DNA of 64,000 nucleotides from the NCBI GenBank assembly GCA_036320915.1, contig JAXBDG010000002.1:2046001-2110000 (forward strand). Direction: 5' to 3'. The position numbers and the translations under genes were made by a program. The notes beneath the pieces are model-generated. The model saw nothing but the letters and a program-made list of their open reading frames with translations. It did no database searches and had not been told where the DNA came from. This stretch comes from Linnemannia elongata. Taxonomy: Eukaryota > Mortierellomycota > Mortierellomycetes > Mortierellales > Mortierellaceae. Of this stretch, positions 55,473 to 64,000 are shown piece by piece (position 1 is the first letter of the stretch; each line of letters starts with the position of its first letter).

Positions 55473-55529
55473 AATAAAACACTTTTCTTATGTCGAGTTC
55501 TAGCGTGCAAGACCTAGCTAGAACATCCA

Positions 55530-56010
55530 ATAGGTCTTTCATACCTCTTTTTCTTTTTTTCTTTTTTTCTTTTTTTTTTTTTTTGTCTTGGAAGGTAGAA
55601 TTGAGAATGTTACTATCCGTTCATCCTTCTCTTTTCTTTATCGTGATCGCCTACGTGTCTGTCCACTCGAGCACCACCGCACTCCTTTTTTCTTTCCTTT
55701 CAAGCAGAAGCTAAAGGCAGAGTAAGCTTCAGGGCAGAATGAGTGTGTGTGGTGGCTGGTGCCGGAAATGGATCGGACTTGAAAATTTAGACGTATCCTA
55801 GGCGGCTCAATCGGAACGTCATTGCAAATGTGGAACAATGTTTTGAGGGCACTTAGAATGAAGACTCTTAGAAGGAGGACTCAGTCCTTCTGTCTCCTTG
55901 GACTTCACATGCCACGTGGCGCACATCCGTACTTTTCCTCTCTCGCGCCTATGTAAGTCTTATCTTCCTTTGCGCAATTTCCAACCTAGAATCGCCAGTT
56001 TCTAGTCGAG
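55530..56010. other. Intergenic, CT-rich then unremarkable
   Basis: A pyrimidine tract (CTTTTTTTC units, 55540-55585) follows the F-box gene. No gene is visible from there to the F-box relic. Confidence 0.6.
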
Positions 56011-56013
56011 TGC

Positions 56014-56906
56014 TTGGACGACACTGATGAAAACCGTGCTACTTTTATTGGGACCATCAAGGAATCTTGCACTAATTTATCGGAGATATGTATTGAGAGA
56101 AAGTCTTCCAGTGACTACTTTGCAGAGCCATGGGGCAGTGGACACTTGGGCTGGAAAGCGGTCAAGATCCAGGGGGTGGCGTCATGGAACCTGGGAAACC
56201 CGAATTCGGTCCCCGTGCGATGGAGGTTCTTCTCAAGCTTACGGCGAAACTCGAGTCTACCTAGGTAGAGAAATACACGTAACTAACGAGTAAGTCGATT
56301 CAGCAGTTGCTCTGCTCGACCCCACGGCTGCGACACTTTCATGTTATCACAGCCGAGGAGAACGAAAGGCCGCAAGGAGGAATTTGAGCAAATGACGCAG
56401 TTGAGGAAGAGTGGGTATGCACCGAATTGGAGTAGTTCGCCTGCAGGATCACGGATATATCTCGACCGGATATTTTCTACCTTTCTGGAGACTATTTTCA
56501 TTTTCCCGCACCTCCTTCCGCCGCTGTGTTGGAAAAAGGTTGGCGTTTGCAGAGACAGGTCTACAGTCAGCTCGCGCGCCTTACGAGATGGCAAGAACTG
56601 ATTCTGGACACGGCACCCATCAACATAGAGTTGTATGTGCCCAGACATCCGTCTGTTTACCGGTTGCTTGAGCAGAGTACTGTCAACTCTTGTACACAGA
56701 TCGGCTGTTTGTCTATGTCGCTTTCCAGTGGATTGGGTGTCCTGAGAGGGTTGAAGGAGTTGAGACTGGTTGGGTTTGGAAGTCTGCCGGTTGGAATCTG
56801 GGATGAGACAGAGGCGAAGTGGAGGAAGAAGTGGTGGAGAGGAGATATGAGGTTTCTTGGCAAGGGTGTCAGGCTGATGGATCCAGATTGGAGGATTTTT
56901 GCTTGA
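56014..56906 (+). pseudogene. F-box family relic C, leucine-rich half
   Basis: The N-terminal F-box is missing. The first stretch (56014-56200, IKESCTNLSEICIERKSSSD) and a second frame (56200-56285, AMEVLLKLTAKLEST) precede a single frame from 56292 to the stop at 56906. That frame begins KSIQQLLCSTPRLRHF, equivalent to ESIQQFLCSAFHLKEF in the gene at 58.9 kb. It has in-frame stops at 56385-56387 and 56433-56435, then reads DISRPDI, LQRQVYSQLARLTRWQELIL and CLSMSLSSGLGVLRGLKEL, the family signature. The last 127 codons are open, but without the earlier part it is a pseudogene. Confidence 0.78.
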
Positions 56907-57162
56907 ATACCAATGCACCTGGGGTCAAATGGTTTATTAAAATACTGTAAAAGAATTAGAGAGAAAAATGTTCGGAAGTACGACTTTTAATTACCTGAAA
57001 GAAAGATTGAAAAAGGAAAGGAAGAAAAATTGAACGAATTCAATGTAGCCCAAGGTTGAGCAACAGCTTGATCCTTTTGACTTTGCCCTTCGATGGCACT
57101 CTCGTCTTCATTTTCTCGTCTCTGCATATTTTTGATCATTAGACCAAAACATTGGGAAAGCG

Positions 57163-57959
57163 TTATTGAAGTTCAACATCAACGACAGGAACAACTACTT
57201 GCTCGCTTGAATGCCTGACATTGAACCTCCTCAAGCCCATAAACCACACCCTTTCAGCTCCCTGGATATTATACTCTTCCCCCTCCATGACAGGCATCAA
57301 CACAGAATTGTTTCCCTGGCCGTACTTGTCGCGTCTGCTGTCATAGAATCGCTGCACGCCTGAGGTGAAGCCGATCATGTCGGCATTGAAGTGGGAGTTG
57401 CAAAGAAGGAATCCGTCTCGATCCGCGTGTCCGGAGGCAGGGATGTTTTGCCATCCAGTGAAGAGTGTGTTCGATCTCGCTTCAGAAGCATGGTCTAAGT
57501 AGGTGCAAAATATATATAAAAAAAGCGCCTCAAGGGATTAAGTATGCGGGGAATAAAAAAATAGGAAATCTTGGATTGGAGAGCAGAAAAAAAAATATTC
57601 ACCGCCTGGGAATAAATACCTTCGCGTGAGCGCTGAACGAAGATATAAGTATTGTCGTCAAGACTTTGACTTTCAGGGAATATCTCAGAGAGAGGTGTCC
57701 TTGGATTGTTGAGCTCAGTCTTACTGCCAAGTGAACCCATCGTAACGGCACATGTCATATTGCCGTCGTTGTTGTAGATGGTAGCCCGCCAAAGAGTTAG
57801 GTTGTTTGCAGCAATGTCGTCAAAATTTGGACTCTGCTCGGCTTTGATGTATTTCTTGAGCTCGCCGACAGTCTTGGAGGGAGGGATGCAGACAGGGAAG
57901 GCGCGGGATGGACACTGTCCCTCAACAAGGCAGAAGAGGGTAAGGGGGTACTCGGTCAT
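57163..57959 (-). CDS. Small Crinkler-header protein with novel C-terminal module
   Basis: Two exons, 57959-57620 and 57494-57163, encode 223 residues in frame with good splice sites. Residues 1-113 are the CRN ubiquitin-like header (MTEYPLTLFCLVEG, SKTVGELKKYIKAE, NLTLWRATI, LSEIFPE). Unlike the gene at 4.0 kb it has no P-loop ATPase. The C-terminal 110 residues (PASGHADRDGFLLCNS, MIGFTSGVQRFYDS, NSVLMPVMEGEEYNI) are not a domain I can name. The order, a small surface segment then MPV-x-GE, is reminiscent of short beta-sandwich modules of tail-fibre/H-type-lectin-like proteins, which is only a suggestion. Both exons are free of stops, so it looks functional. No signal peptide is evident. Confidence 0.7.
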
Positions 57960-58920
57960 GGCGATATTGCGTATCAAAATGAAAGAAAGAGAAGGAAGAT
58001 GTGGTAAGAATGCGAAAGGTGTTAAAGATGAAGGGAGGAATAACGAAATACGAAAAGAGAGCATGAAAAAAGCAAGGGAGGGATGAAAAATAAAAAGAAA
58101 ATGGCGAGGGCTTAAAAAAAAAGCACCAAGCGATGACGAGGACGAAACGAATTAAAAAAAGGCACGTCACCAAAGACTTGAAATTCGAATGTTGCTCGTA
58201 TCTCTTTTGTGCCAAGTTGCATTGACCTTTATAAAGGCGATACTAACAGTAGGCCCTCGCTGCTAGCGGGAAGGAGTGAGAGGATTGACGTTGCGAATGG
58301 TGCACTTGGTTTTCAAGCTGATGAATATATCTAACGCCTAATGAGATGAAAGGGTTCATGATGGCAATTGAGAAACGAGAAAAGGAGGACAAATGAGAAA
58401 CGTGAAAAAGGGGACGAATGAGTACGGGAAACACTAAAGTAGCGAGAAGGATGATAAAAACAAAGGCCATGGTGATAAGAAATAGGAGAAAAGCAAGAAT
58501 AGCAAGATGAACCAGACGGCAAAGATATCTGGTATCAACCGACCTGATGGGTCATCACCCAAAGCACAGTTTCAGATAAAGTTAGAGCGCAAGCGAGGTT
58601 CTTCCTAGACACAAAACCAGTTATAAGGTACATACCGAGACATTCATTAAAACAATAGTCAATCTTTCTTAGAATATGTGCAGTACCAGCGTACATACAT
58701 GTATGTTGGTGTCGAAACCAACTTCTATATCTGTGAAGAACACCTATGAAGGCGCGTCATTGTTCTCCATTTTTTTCTTTGTCCTTTCTGTCAAGCCACG
58801 CCAATTAAACTTTAATTTCCTTTTCGAATAAGGGGTGCGTCCATGGTTCGTTTGACACCTTTCACTCTTTGTCTTTAATTTCACCCACTCTCACCTTCAA
58901 CAACTCAACCCATATCCACA
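57960..58920. other. Intergenic between two divergent genes
   Basis: Contains the upstream regions of the small Crinkler (minus) and the F-box gene (plus). The Crinkler leader is purine-rich on the plus strand, the same kind of tract as before the other Crinkler. No gene recognised. Confidence 0.6.
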
Positions 58921-59991
58921 ATGTCACATCCAACATCCTTCACCTCTTTCCCGGAGGAACTTCAAGTCATGGTCGCCTCTTACCTCTCTCAACACGATAC
59001 CGCCATCTGCCTCCGTGTCTGTCAAGCATGGAGACGAATCTTCACGCCCTTTGACTGGCGCCACATTGAGGCAAAGTTTTACACTGGACGAACAGTCGAG
59101 TGGGAAATCCCCTTTATGGAGAGCGCCAGATCCGGATCCCTCAAAACCTACGGCCGATGGATCCAATCGATCGATCTGAATTGCGACCCAGACTTTATCG
59201 AAGAGTTCCTGGATCTGTCTCCCGAGACCTTCCCTCGATTGACGTCTCTTTCATTCTACAACCCGAAGTGCGAAATTCTGATTTCGTCTTTCATTGAGAA
59301 AGCAGCAGTTGGGAATGGCAGTGGACTGAGGACGCTCGAAATACATGGGCTCGAAGAGGTAGGCGACTTTGAACTCTACTCAGCGCAAGCTCTTCTGGGG
59401 CATGCCTCGACGCTTGAAGTGGTTCAATTAGATATGATGCCCTGTATGAGCAGCGAGTCGATTCAACAGTTCCTCTGCTCAGCTTTCCACCTCAAGGAGT
59501 TTAATATTATCGGAAGTTTGCGAGACCGTGATGGCGAGGATTCGTTCCTGGACGCCCATGATGTTGTCTCGCGGGACTGGGTCTGTACCGAGCTGGAGGT
59601 GTTTGGGAGCCCGATCAGAGGGATCCCTCGACCGGATATTACTGAGATCGCTGGCGAACCTGTAAGCGACTTTATCAAGAAAGGGACAAAACAGGAAAGT
59701 TTGGACTTGCAGCGAGGGGTGTATTTGCGGCTTGGCCGGTTGACAAAGTTGAGAAAGTTAATTCTGGGGGTAGGTGTTTTGCCGAGACGCGGGGACAACT
59801 ACCTTAAAAGACAGCGAAATTACCAACATGACTGTCTGGCCATGACTGTTGAGAGTGGATTGGACTTGCTGAAGGATTTGAAGGAACTCGAGACAGTTGA
59901 CCTGAGAGAGATGGACGTATTTATTCAATGCCTTGGGGTGAGCGCATGGATCAAAAAGAACTGGCCCAAGGTCCACCGCATTCACATGTAG
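58921..59991 (+). CDS. F-box protein
   Basis: Intronless, intact, 356 residues. The F-box is at residues about 5-45 (FTSFPEELQVMVASYLSQHD, TAICLRVCQAWRRIF, DWRHIE). Leucine-rich-like repeats follow, including the signature IPRPDITEIAGEP, ESLDLQRGVYLRLGRLTKL and DCLAMTVESGLDLLKDLKEL. It is the shortest and cleanest member of the family in this window and the best reference for reading the relics. The leader is CT-rich and the start context is ACAATGTC. Expected to recruit an unknown substrate to an SCF ubiquitin ligase. Confidence 0.88.
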   Translation: MSHPTSFTSFPEELQVMVASYLSQHDTAICLRVCQAWRRIFTPFDWRHIEAKFYTGRTVEWEIPFMESARSGSLKTYGRWIQSIDLNCDPDFIEEFLDLSPETFPRLTSLSFYNPKCEILISSFIEKAAVGNGSGLRTLEIHGLEEVGDFELYSAQALLGHASTLEVVQLDMMPCMSSESIQQFLCSAFHLKEFNIIGSLRDRDGEDSFLDAHDVVSRDWVCTELEVFGSPIRGIPRPDITEIAGEPVSDFIKKGTKQESLDLQRGVYLRLGRLTKLRKLILGVGVLPRRGDNYLKRQRNYQHDCLAMTVESGLDLLKDLKELETVDLREMDVFIQCLGVSAWIKKNWPKVHRIHM

Positions 59992-60518
59992 TAGGAGAGA
60001 GGGACAAGGTCGTTTGACACTCGAACAAATACATTGTTTTTGCCACTGCGTCTTCGTTCAGTTCATTCTCTCTCAATCCTCATATGCGTTGCCTTTTTAA
60101 CACGCCGCCCAGCCCCAGCAGTACGCAATTGAGTTGTATGGTCTTTGCCCCCATTTTTTTTCCTTCCCAAACCAGCACCGCCTCGCTCTTCTTTTGCATC
60201 CTTTGTGAAAAAAAATGCAGCTAAAATAAAGGAGGAAGTGGTTCTCTCTACCCCTGTTTGACTAGCAATACTATTAAAATACACCTTTTGCCATTTTTCG
60301 GCAATGGACATGTCAAGAGACGTTAGATCGAGTGCCAAGGGTCCGCCGCAGGGTATATTTGGGTTGCAAATATGCCACATCACGTCCTTCTTTTGACATT
60401 AATACCATCATGGGAACCGTCAGCGTTATTGGAGAAGGCGAGGGGATGCAGAGTTGAAGGCGGTACCGTTGGCGTTCATTGTGGTGGCGGTAGAACCCCA
60501 TTCGGCCCTTATTTTTTA

Positions 60519-61500
60519 CTAGGGCGTTGCCACTTGAATTGTTCTCTTCGTGGGGGGTTGCATTGTTGCGTCCATTTATTCCTGGAAGTGTACTGTACAA
60601 AGTAAACAATGAACGGTTTGCTGTATGATCGTTCGAATGAGTTGGCGCTGGTTAAAGTGCTGCCTTGAAAACTATGTTTCTGGTGTAATTTCCTTTGGCT
60701 GTCGTAAAGGGTGTTGTTTGCGTGTTCGAAGTCGAAGAATTGTTAGAGCGTTAAGGTTAAGGATTTGTTGTCAAGGTTTGAACATCTTGAGTGTGCAACA
60801 TAAAGTTGCCCACATGAAAACACAGGTTGGTGAAGATAGACGCCTGTTGTTGTTATTGATTTTCATTGCGCCTTGTTGATGGTAAGTGCGAAAGCAGGTC
60901 GGGGATTAGAAGTTGCAAGCGTGTGAATTTAATTAGTGTGGTGCCGTCGTCTTTTGGGGAGAGTGGATTTAGTGTGATGAGAACGACGTTGAATGATACT
61001 GTAACGATCTTTGCTTCTATGATGTATTCGTCCAGTTTTGATACTTGTAGTCGTGTAACATTGCACATTCCTCTTCTCGTTGAAACATTGCGTAAAATGA
61101 TGATTGGCTGACTGACGTTTAGTGTAATGATATGTTGTGGGAGGCCATCGTCGTCTAGTGTTCTATAATTTGTCCGCTAGTGCGAAACGTGAATGCGCCC
61201 TTCTTAGTGTTGGCAAGAGTGTGGTCCAGACTGCATCGTAGAGGCAAACGCCATTGCTGAGTTGTATTTTCTGATTTCGCGACAGAATGTTTTGCGTCGC
61301 AACAGATCCATAATTTTGTCGTAAGGCATGATGTGAGGGAGGATGATTTGTCCCTTGCTGTAACATATCGAAAAGACTGGGTTAATCTTTGAGCCGGATG
61401 AGCGTTCTTGTATCCATACCAAAGCGTAGCAGCGTGGCCTCTCTGTCATTGCCTGGAAGTTATGGCGCATCTCTTTCTCGTCAAAGTTTGGTCCGCAAAT
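60519..61500 (-). mobile_element. Helitron-derived segment, copy B
   Basis: 60519-61222 repeats copy A (14549-15245). The minus strand holds the PIF1 helicase C-terminal relic (61068-60853; NVTRLQVSKLDEYI) and the CCCTAG-T terminus at 60519. Beyond copy A's limit it continues upstream (61470-61204) with an N-terminal Helitron block: ALVWIQERSSGSK, FSICYSKGQIILP, IRKYNSAMAFAS, matching the region around CxKGKVxLP and IRKYNSALAFAS. The N-terminal block is thus joined directly to the C-terminal helicase relic: an internally deleted, non-autonomous Helitron. Copy A lacks the IRKYNSAMAF block. Confidence 0.7.
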
Positions 61501-61699
61501 GAGATCCTGTGTGAATGGCCGCCAAGCGACTGATACATCGTGAATTGTGTTGGAGGGATACTGGCGACTTACTTTTGTGAGGTGTGATGTTTTCCCGCAA
61601 GTGGCGTAAATTCCCCGGGCTTTGTTGGATAACGGGTAAGGTGCAGGTAGGGGTATGTCCTAGGCATAGCTGTAAGGATGTCACAGTAAAAAAAAAGCT

Positions 61700-62510
61700 G
61701 TATTATTGCCTTGTATTCTACCAACTTGGCATGATATTGCTTCATGAGCAACTCATTGTGTTCCTCACATTGCTGACACAAACTGTTCTCTCCTTTTCAT
61801 TATCCCACACCGAGATAAGAATTTGGGCACATTTCAGGTTTGGTTATTGTGTTGCTCTATACTATCTAGTGCCCGTGGCTTCGCTCGCGGAGGGAGGTGA
61901 AAAAAAATAAATATTCCTGTATTTTCTCTGATTTCGATCCCCTTTTCAGGCACCTTACACACACTGTGTGCCCTCATCTTTGCTTTGACCTTTCTATGCC
62001 TGTGCTGCATGCCTACGTTCTCTAGGCGTATATGAATAAGAGGGATGTTTTTTTTGGGCTTTTCCTTCTTTCCTTGGCTCTTATACCTCTTCTCCCCTTC
62101 CCTGACTTTGTTATTTTTTTGCCTTCACTTCAGCTCCTCTTCGGTTCCTCTTCAGATTTCACTTTCTTCTTCCTTTTCTTCTCTACCCCTTCTACTCCCC
62201 TTCTATACCATTTAACCGGTTTCCTTTCTCTCTCGTCTGCTTCCATGTTGTGAGCGTCTGCGCCATCATTCACAGCATAGTAGCATTTAGGGAACGGATT
62301 GGTTGTGCTGAATTGAAGCGTTGATCCGTGCAATTGTCGCCTGTTTTGCCGTTGGCGGTTTGATAATGCTGTTTGTTTTCCTTTATTTTAGGGACAGAGA
62401 TGACCTTTCCCGCGAATCTTAAAGCATTTGGTGAGAGGAGGAGAAAAGCAGAAGGAAGAGGAAGAGGTGACGCTCTGTTAGGGATAGAGTGGATGAGAAA
62501 AAACCCTAAA
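61700..62510. other. Intergenic, low complexity in part
   Basis: 61890-62230 is CT-rich without recognisable genes. A GC-rich phrase, GTGCCCGTGGCTTCGCTCGC, at about 61870 resembles the GC-rich palindrome near 11607 and may be transposon-derived. Nothing else is supported. Confidence 0.45.
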
Positions 62511-62515
62511 AAACC

Positions 62516-62678
62516 TGGCGGTATTATCTCGACGGCTCCCACTTTATCGTATACACCGACCATGACACACTTCGCCACTTTCCCATCCAGCCCAAGTTTA
62601 CCCGAAGACAAGCGCGGTGGATGGAACTCCTTCAAGAATACGACTTCGACTTCAAGTACAAACGTGGGGCCGAAAATA
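62516..62678 (+). mobile_element. Ty3/gypsy retrotransposon fragment (RNase H)
   Basis: One frame reads WRYYLDGSHFIVYTDHDTL, RHFPIQPKFTRRQARWMELL, QEYDFDFKYKRGAEN, the end of the RNase H region of Ty3/gypsy polyproteins, normally continued by VADALSR. It is cut exactly where the pogo element begins, at TA 62677-62678. Upstream reverse transcriptase sequence is absent or too decayed to see. Confidence 0.8.
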
Positions 62679-64000
62679 CAGTCAAACCTCTCCTATAGCA
62701 TACGCTTTTGCCGCAAGGGTTGATATGCTATAGGAGAGGATATGCTACAGGGCTAAGCCGCAATCACATAGCCCTTAAAAAATTTGAATACGCCCCTTAA
62801 CAACTTTGCAAATAAGGTACGCTCGCACCACCTGTACGGAGATGACATCGCCTCATTCTACCATGGAGTCGCCTGATGAGTTGTTTTCGAGGAGCATCGC
62901 TTCCTCTCCCATTCCTGCTACTTCGTCGTCAGAGTCCTCATCTGATGCAGAAGAGTCTACGCCTACGCAAGGGATAACAGCTGCAAAACAAACTTCCGCA
63001 AAAAGGGTAAGCGATGCCAGATATTTCTCAAACCTTGCTTGATGAATCACAAGCAAATTCTAATATGTCTGTAACATAACTTTTTGTGTAGTGTGCGAAA
63101 AGTTCTCTTACCAACGAGCAGAGAAAACGACTTTGTGAGAGGTTTGAAGGGGGAGGAATATCACAGAAGGCTTTAGGTGTATGGGGTATGCAAGAATTCA
63201 AATTATCAAGACCCATCCAGCAACCGGCACTTAGTCGTATTCTCCAAAAAAAAAAAACGCTCAACAACTTGACCCCATCCCAATTGGATTCAAAGCGAGT
63301 AAACGAGGTCACCAACAAGCAACTGGACGATGAGCTTGCCGCCTGGGTTTTGAATTGTCAGAGGATAGGGGTGGCTGTCACCGGCAATATTATCATTGAA
63401 AAGGGCAAGCAACTCAGTGAGACTAGGACACCCTGCCCGACCTTTTCTACAGGATGGCTTCAAAAGTTCATCAAGCGACACAACCTCCAGTCTATCAAGT
63501 TGCATGGAGAGTCAGGATCTGTGGACCAAGCAGCCTTACAAGCAGCCTTACCGATGTTACAACAAACGATCGCTCAGTTCGCCCCCGTAGATGTTTACAA
63601 CATGGACGAGACTGGACTCCACTATTGTCTTGCACCCACTCGCACGATTGCATCCGGCAAAGTCGCCGGGTTCAAAAAGTCCAAGTCAAGAATCTCTATT
63701 GCATTGACGTCGAGCGCGACTGGAACAGACAAGAGACCGCTACTTTTTATCGGAACCGCAGTAAACCCCAAGTGCTTTGGCCGCAAGACTGCCAGTCAGC
63801 TTGGGCTTCAATACTACCACAACAGCAAGGCTTGGATGACAGGTAATACAGATATTATAGACAAGGACGGAGCAATCGTTCATTATTATGTTCTAGATTG
63901 ATTTATTGATATGTGATAAAGGCGTCATTTTTCGGTCCTGGTTGAAGAAGTTTGATAGGGCAATGCAGGTCGAGAACCGAAATATCCTTTCGATTCTTGA
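62677..64000 (+). mobile_element. pogo/Tigger-type DNA transposon, right end off window
   Basis: A TA target-site half at 62677-62678 is followed by the terminus CAGTCAAACCTCTCCTATAG then CATACGC. An inverted internal copy, GCTATAGGAGAGG, at 62731-62743 gives subterminal repeats. The transposase gene fills the rest to the right edge. The insertion lies inside a Ty3/gypsy RNase H fragment. Confidence 0.8.
62842..64000 (+). CDS. pogo/Tigger transposase (CENP-B-type HTH plus DDE), partial
   Basis: Three exons keep frame: 62842-63006, 63092-63842, 63922->64000. An S/E-rich leader is followed by a pipsqueak-like first HTH (LTNEQRKRLCERFEGGGISQ), then a CENP-B-type HTH (KQLDDELAAWVLNCQRIGVA, GWLQKFIKRHNLQ), then the DDE domain with the first catalytic aspartate in DVYNMDETGLHY and KSRISIALTSSATGTDKRPL. 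The second aspartate would be at the very edge (NILSILD). A run of 12 A near 63246 stays in frame. No stop interrupts the 331 visible codons, so the element may be recent and active. The C-terminus and right terminal repeat are outside the window. Confidence 0.85.

Noticed and set aside
60063..60400. Overlapping open frames on both strands after the last F-box gene
   Set aside because: No domain, composition unremarkable; likely the 3' flank of the F-box gene and the outside flank of the Helitron copy.

Overview
The window is nuclear DNA from a filamentous fungus of an early-diverging lineage. Core genes carry many short GT-AG introns, CT-rich leaders precede them, and the gene families fit Mortierellomycota best: Crinkler (CRN) proteins, an F-box/leucine-rich family, TPR/Sel1/MYND proteins, and a WDFY3-type BEACH protein with a C-terminal FYVE finger. 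The lineage call is inference from family content; no marker gene settles it.

Layout. 1-2279 (-): PRMT5 arginine methyltransferase, 3' end cut by the left edge. 2.5-3.0 kb: decayed coding relic. 4.0-6.5 kb (+): Crinkler with ubiquitin-like header and P-loop ATPase, broken by two frameshifts. 6.6-7.9 kb (+): WD40 pseudogene. 8.3-11.1 kb (-): one intact F-box gene between two dead paralogues. 11-17.4 kb: transposon graveyard (pogo-type terminus, MITE-like inverted repeat, 70-bp tandem repeat, Helitron pieces, PIF1 helicase relic) enclosing a small secreted cysteine-containing protein at 14.07 kb. 17.8-21.1 kb (-): an intronless 1,092-residue HEPN-TPR-Sel1-MYND protein, the most unusual gene here. 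21.4-24.1 kb: minisatellite and Tc1/IS630-like transposase relic.

24.15-52.6 kb is a conserved housekeeping block without recognisable transposons: a 20-exon, 3,500-residue WDFY3/Alfy-like BEACH gene (-), organellar bacterial-type prolyl-tRNA synthetase (-), a divergently transcribed importin-9/Kap114 (+), and an RSC1/RSC2/polybromo-type chromatin remodeller subunit (+). Exon models were assembled by hand from splice sites and all keep frame.

52.6-64 kb is accessory again: a 767-residue F-box protein, a dead F-box paralogue, a small intact Crinkler-header protein, a 356-residue F-box protein, a Helitron derivative that repeats the 14.5-15.25 kb segment, and at the right edge a pogo/Tigger transposon with an apparently intact transposase start, inserted in a Ty3/gypsy RNase H fragment.

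The picture is two-compartment: stable intron-rich core genes for methylation, selective autophagy, organellar translation, nuclear import and chromatin, flanked by gene-poor, repeat-rich stretches where mostly intronless effector-like or conflict-type genes (Crinkler, HEPN, F-box, WD40) turn over by duplication and decay.
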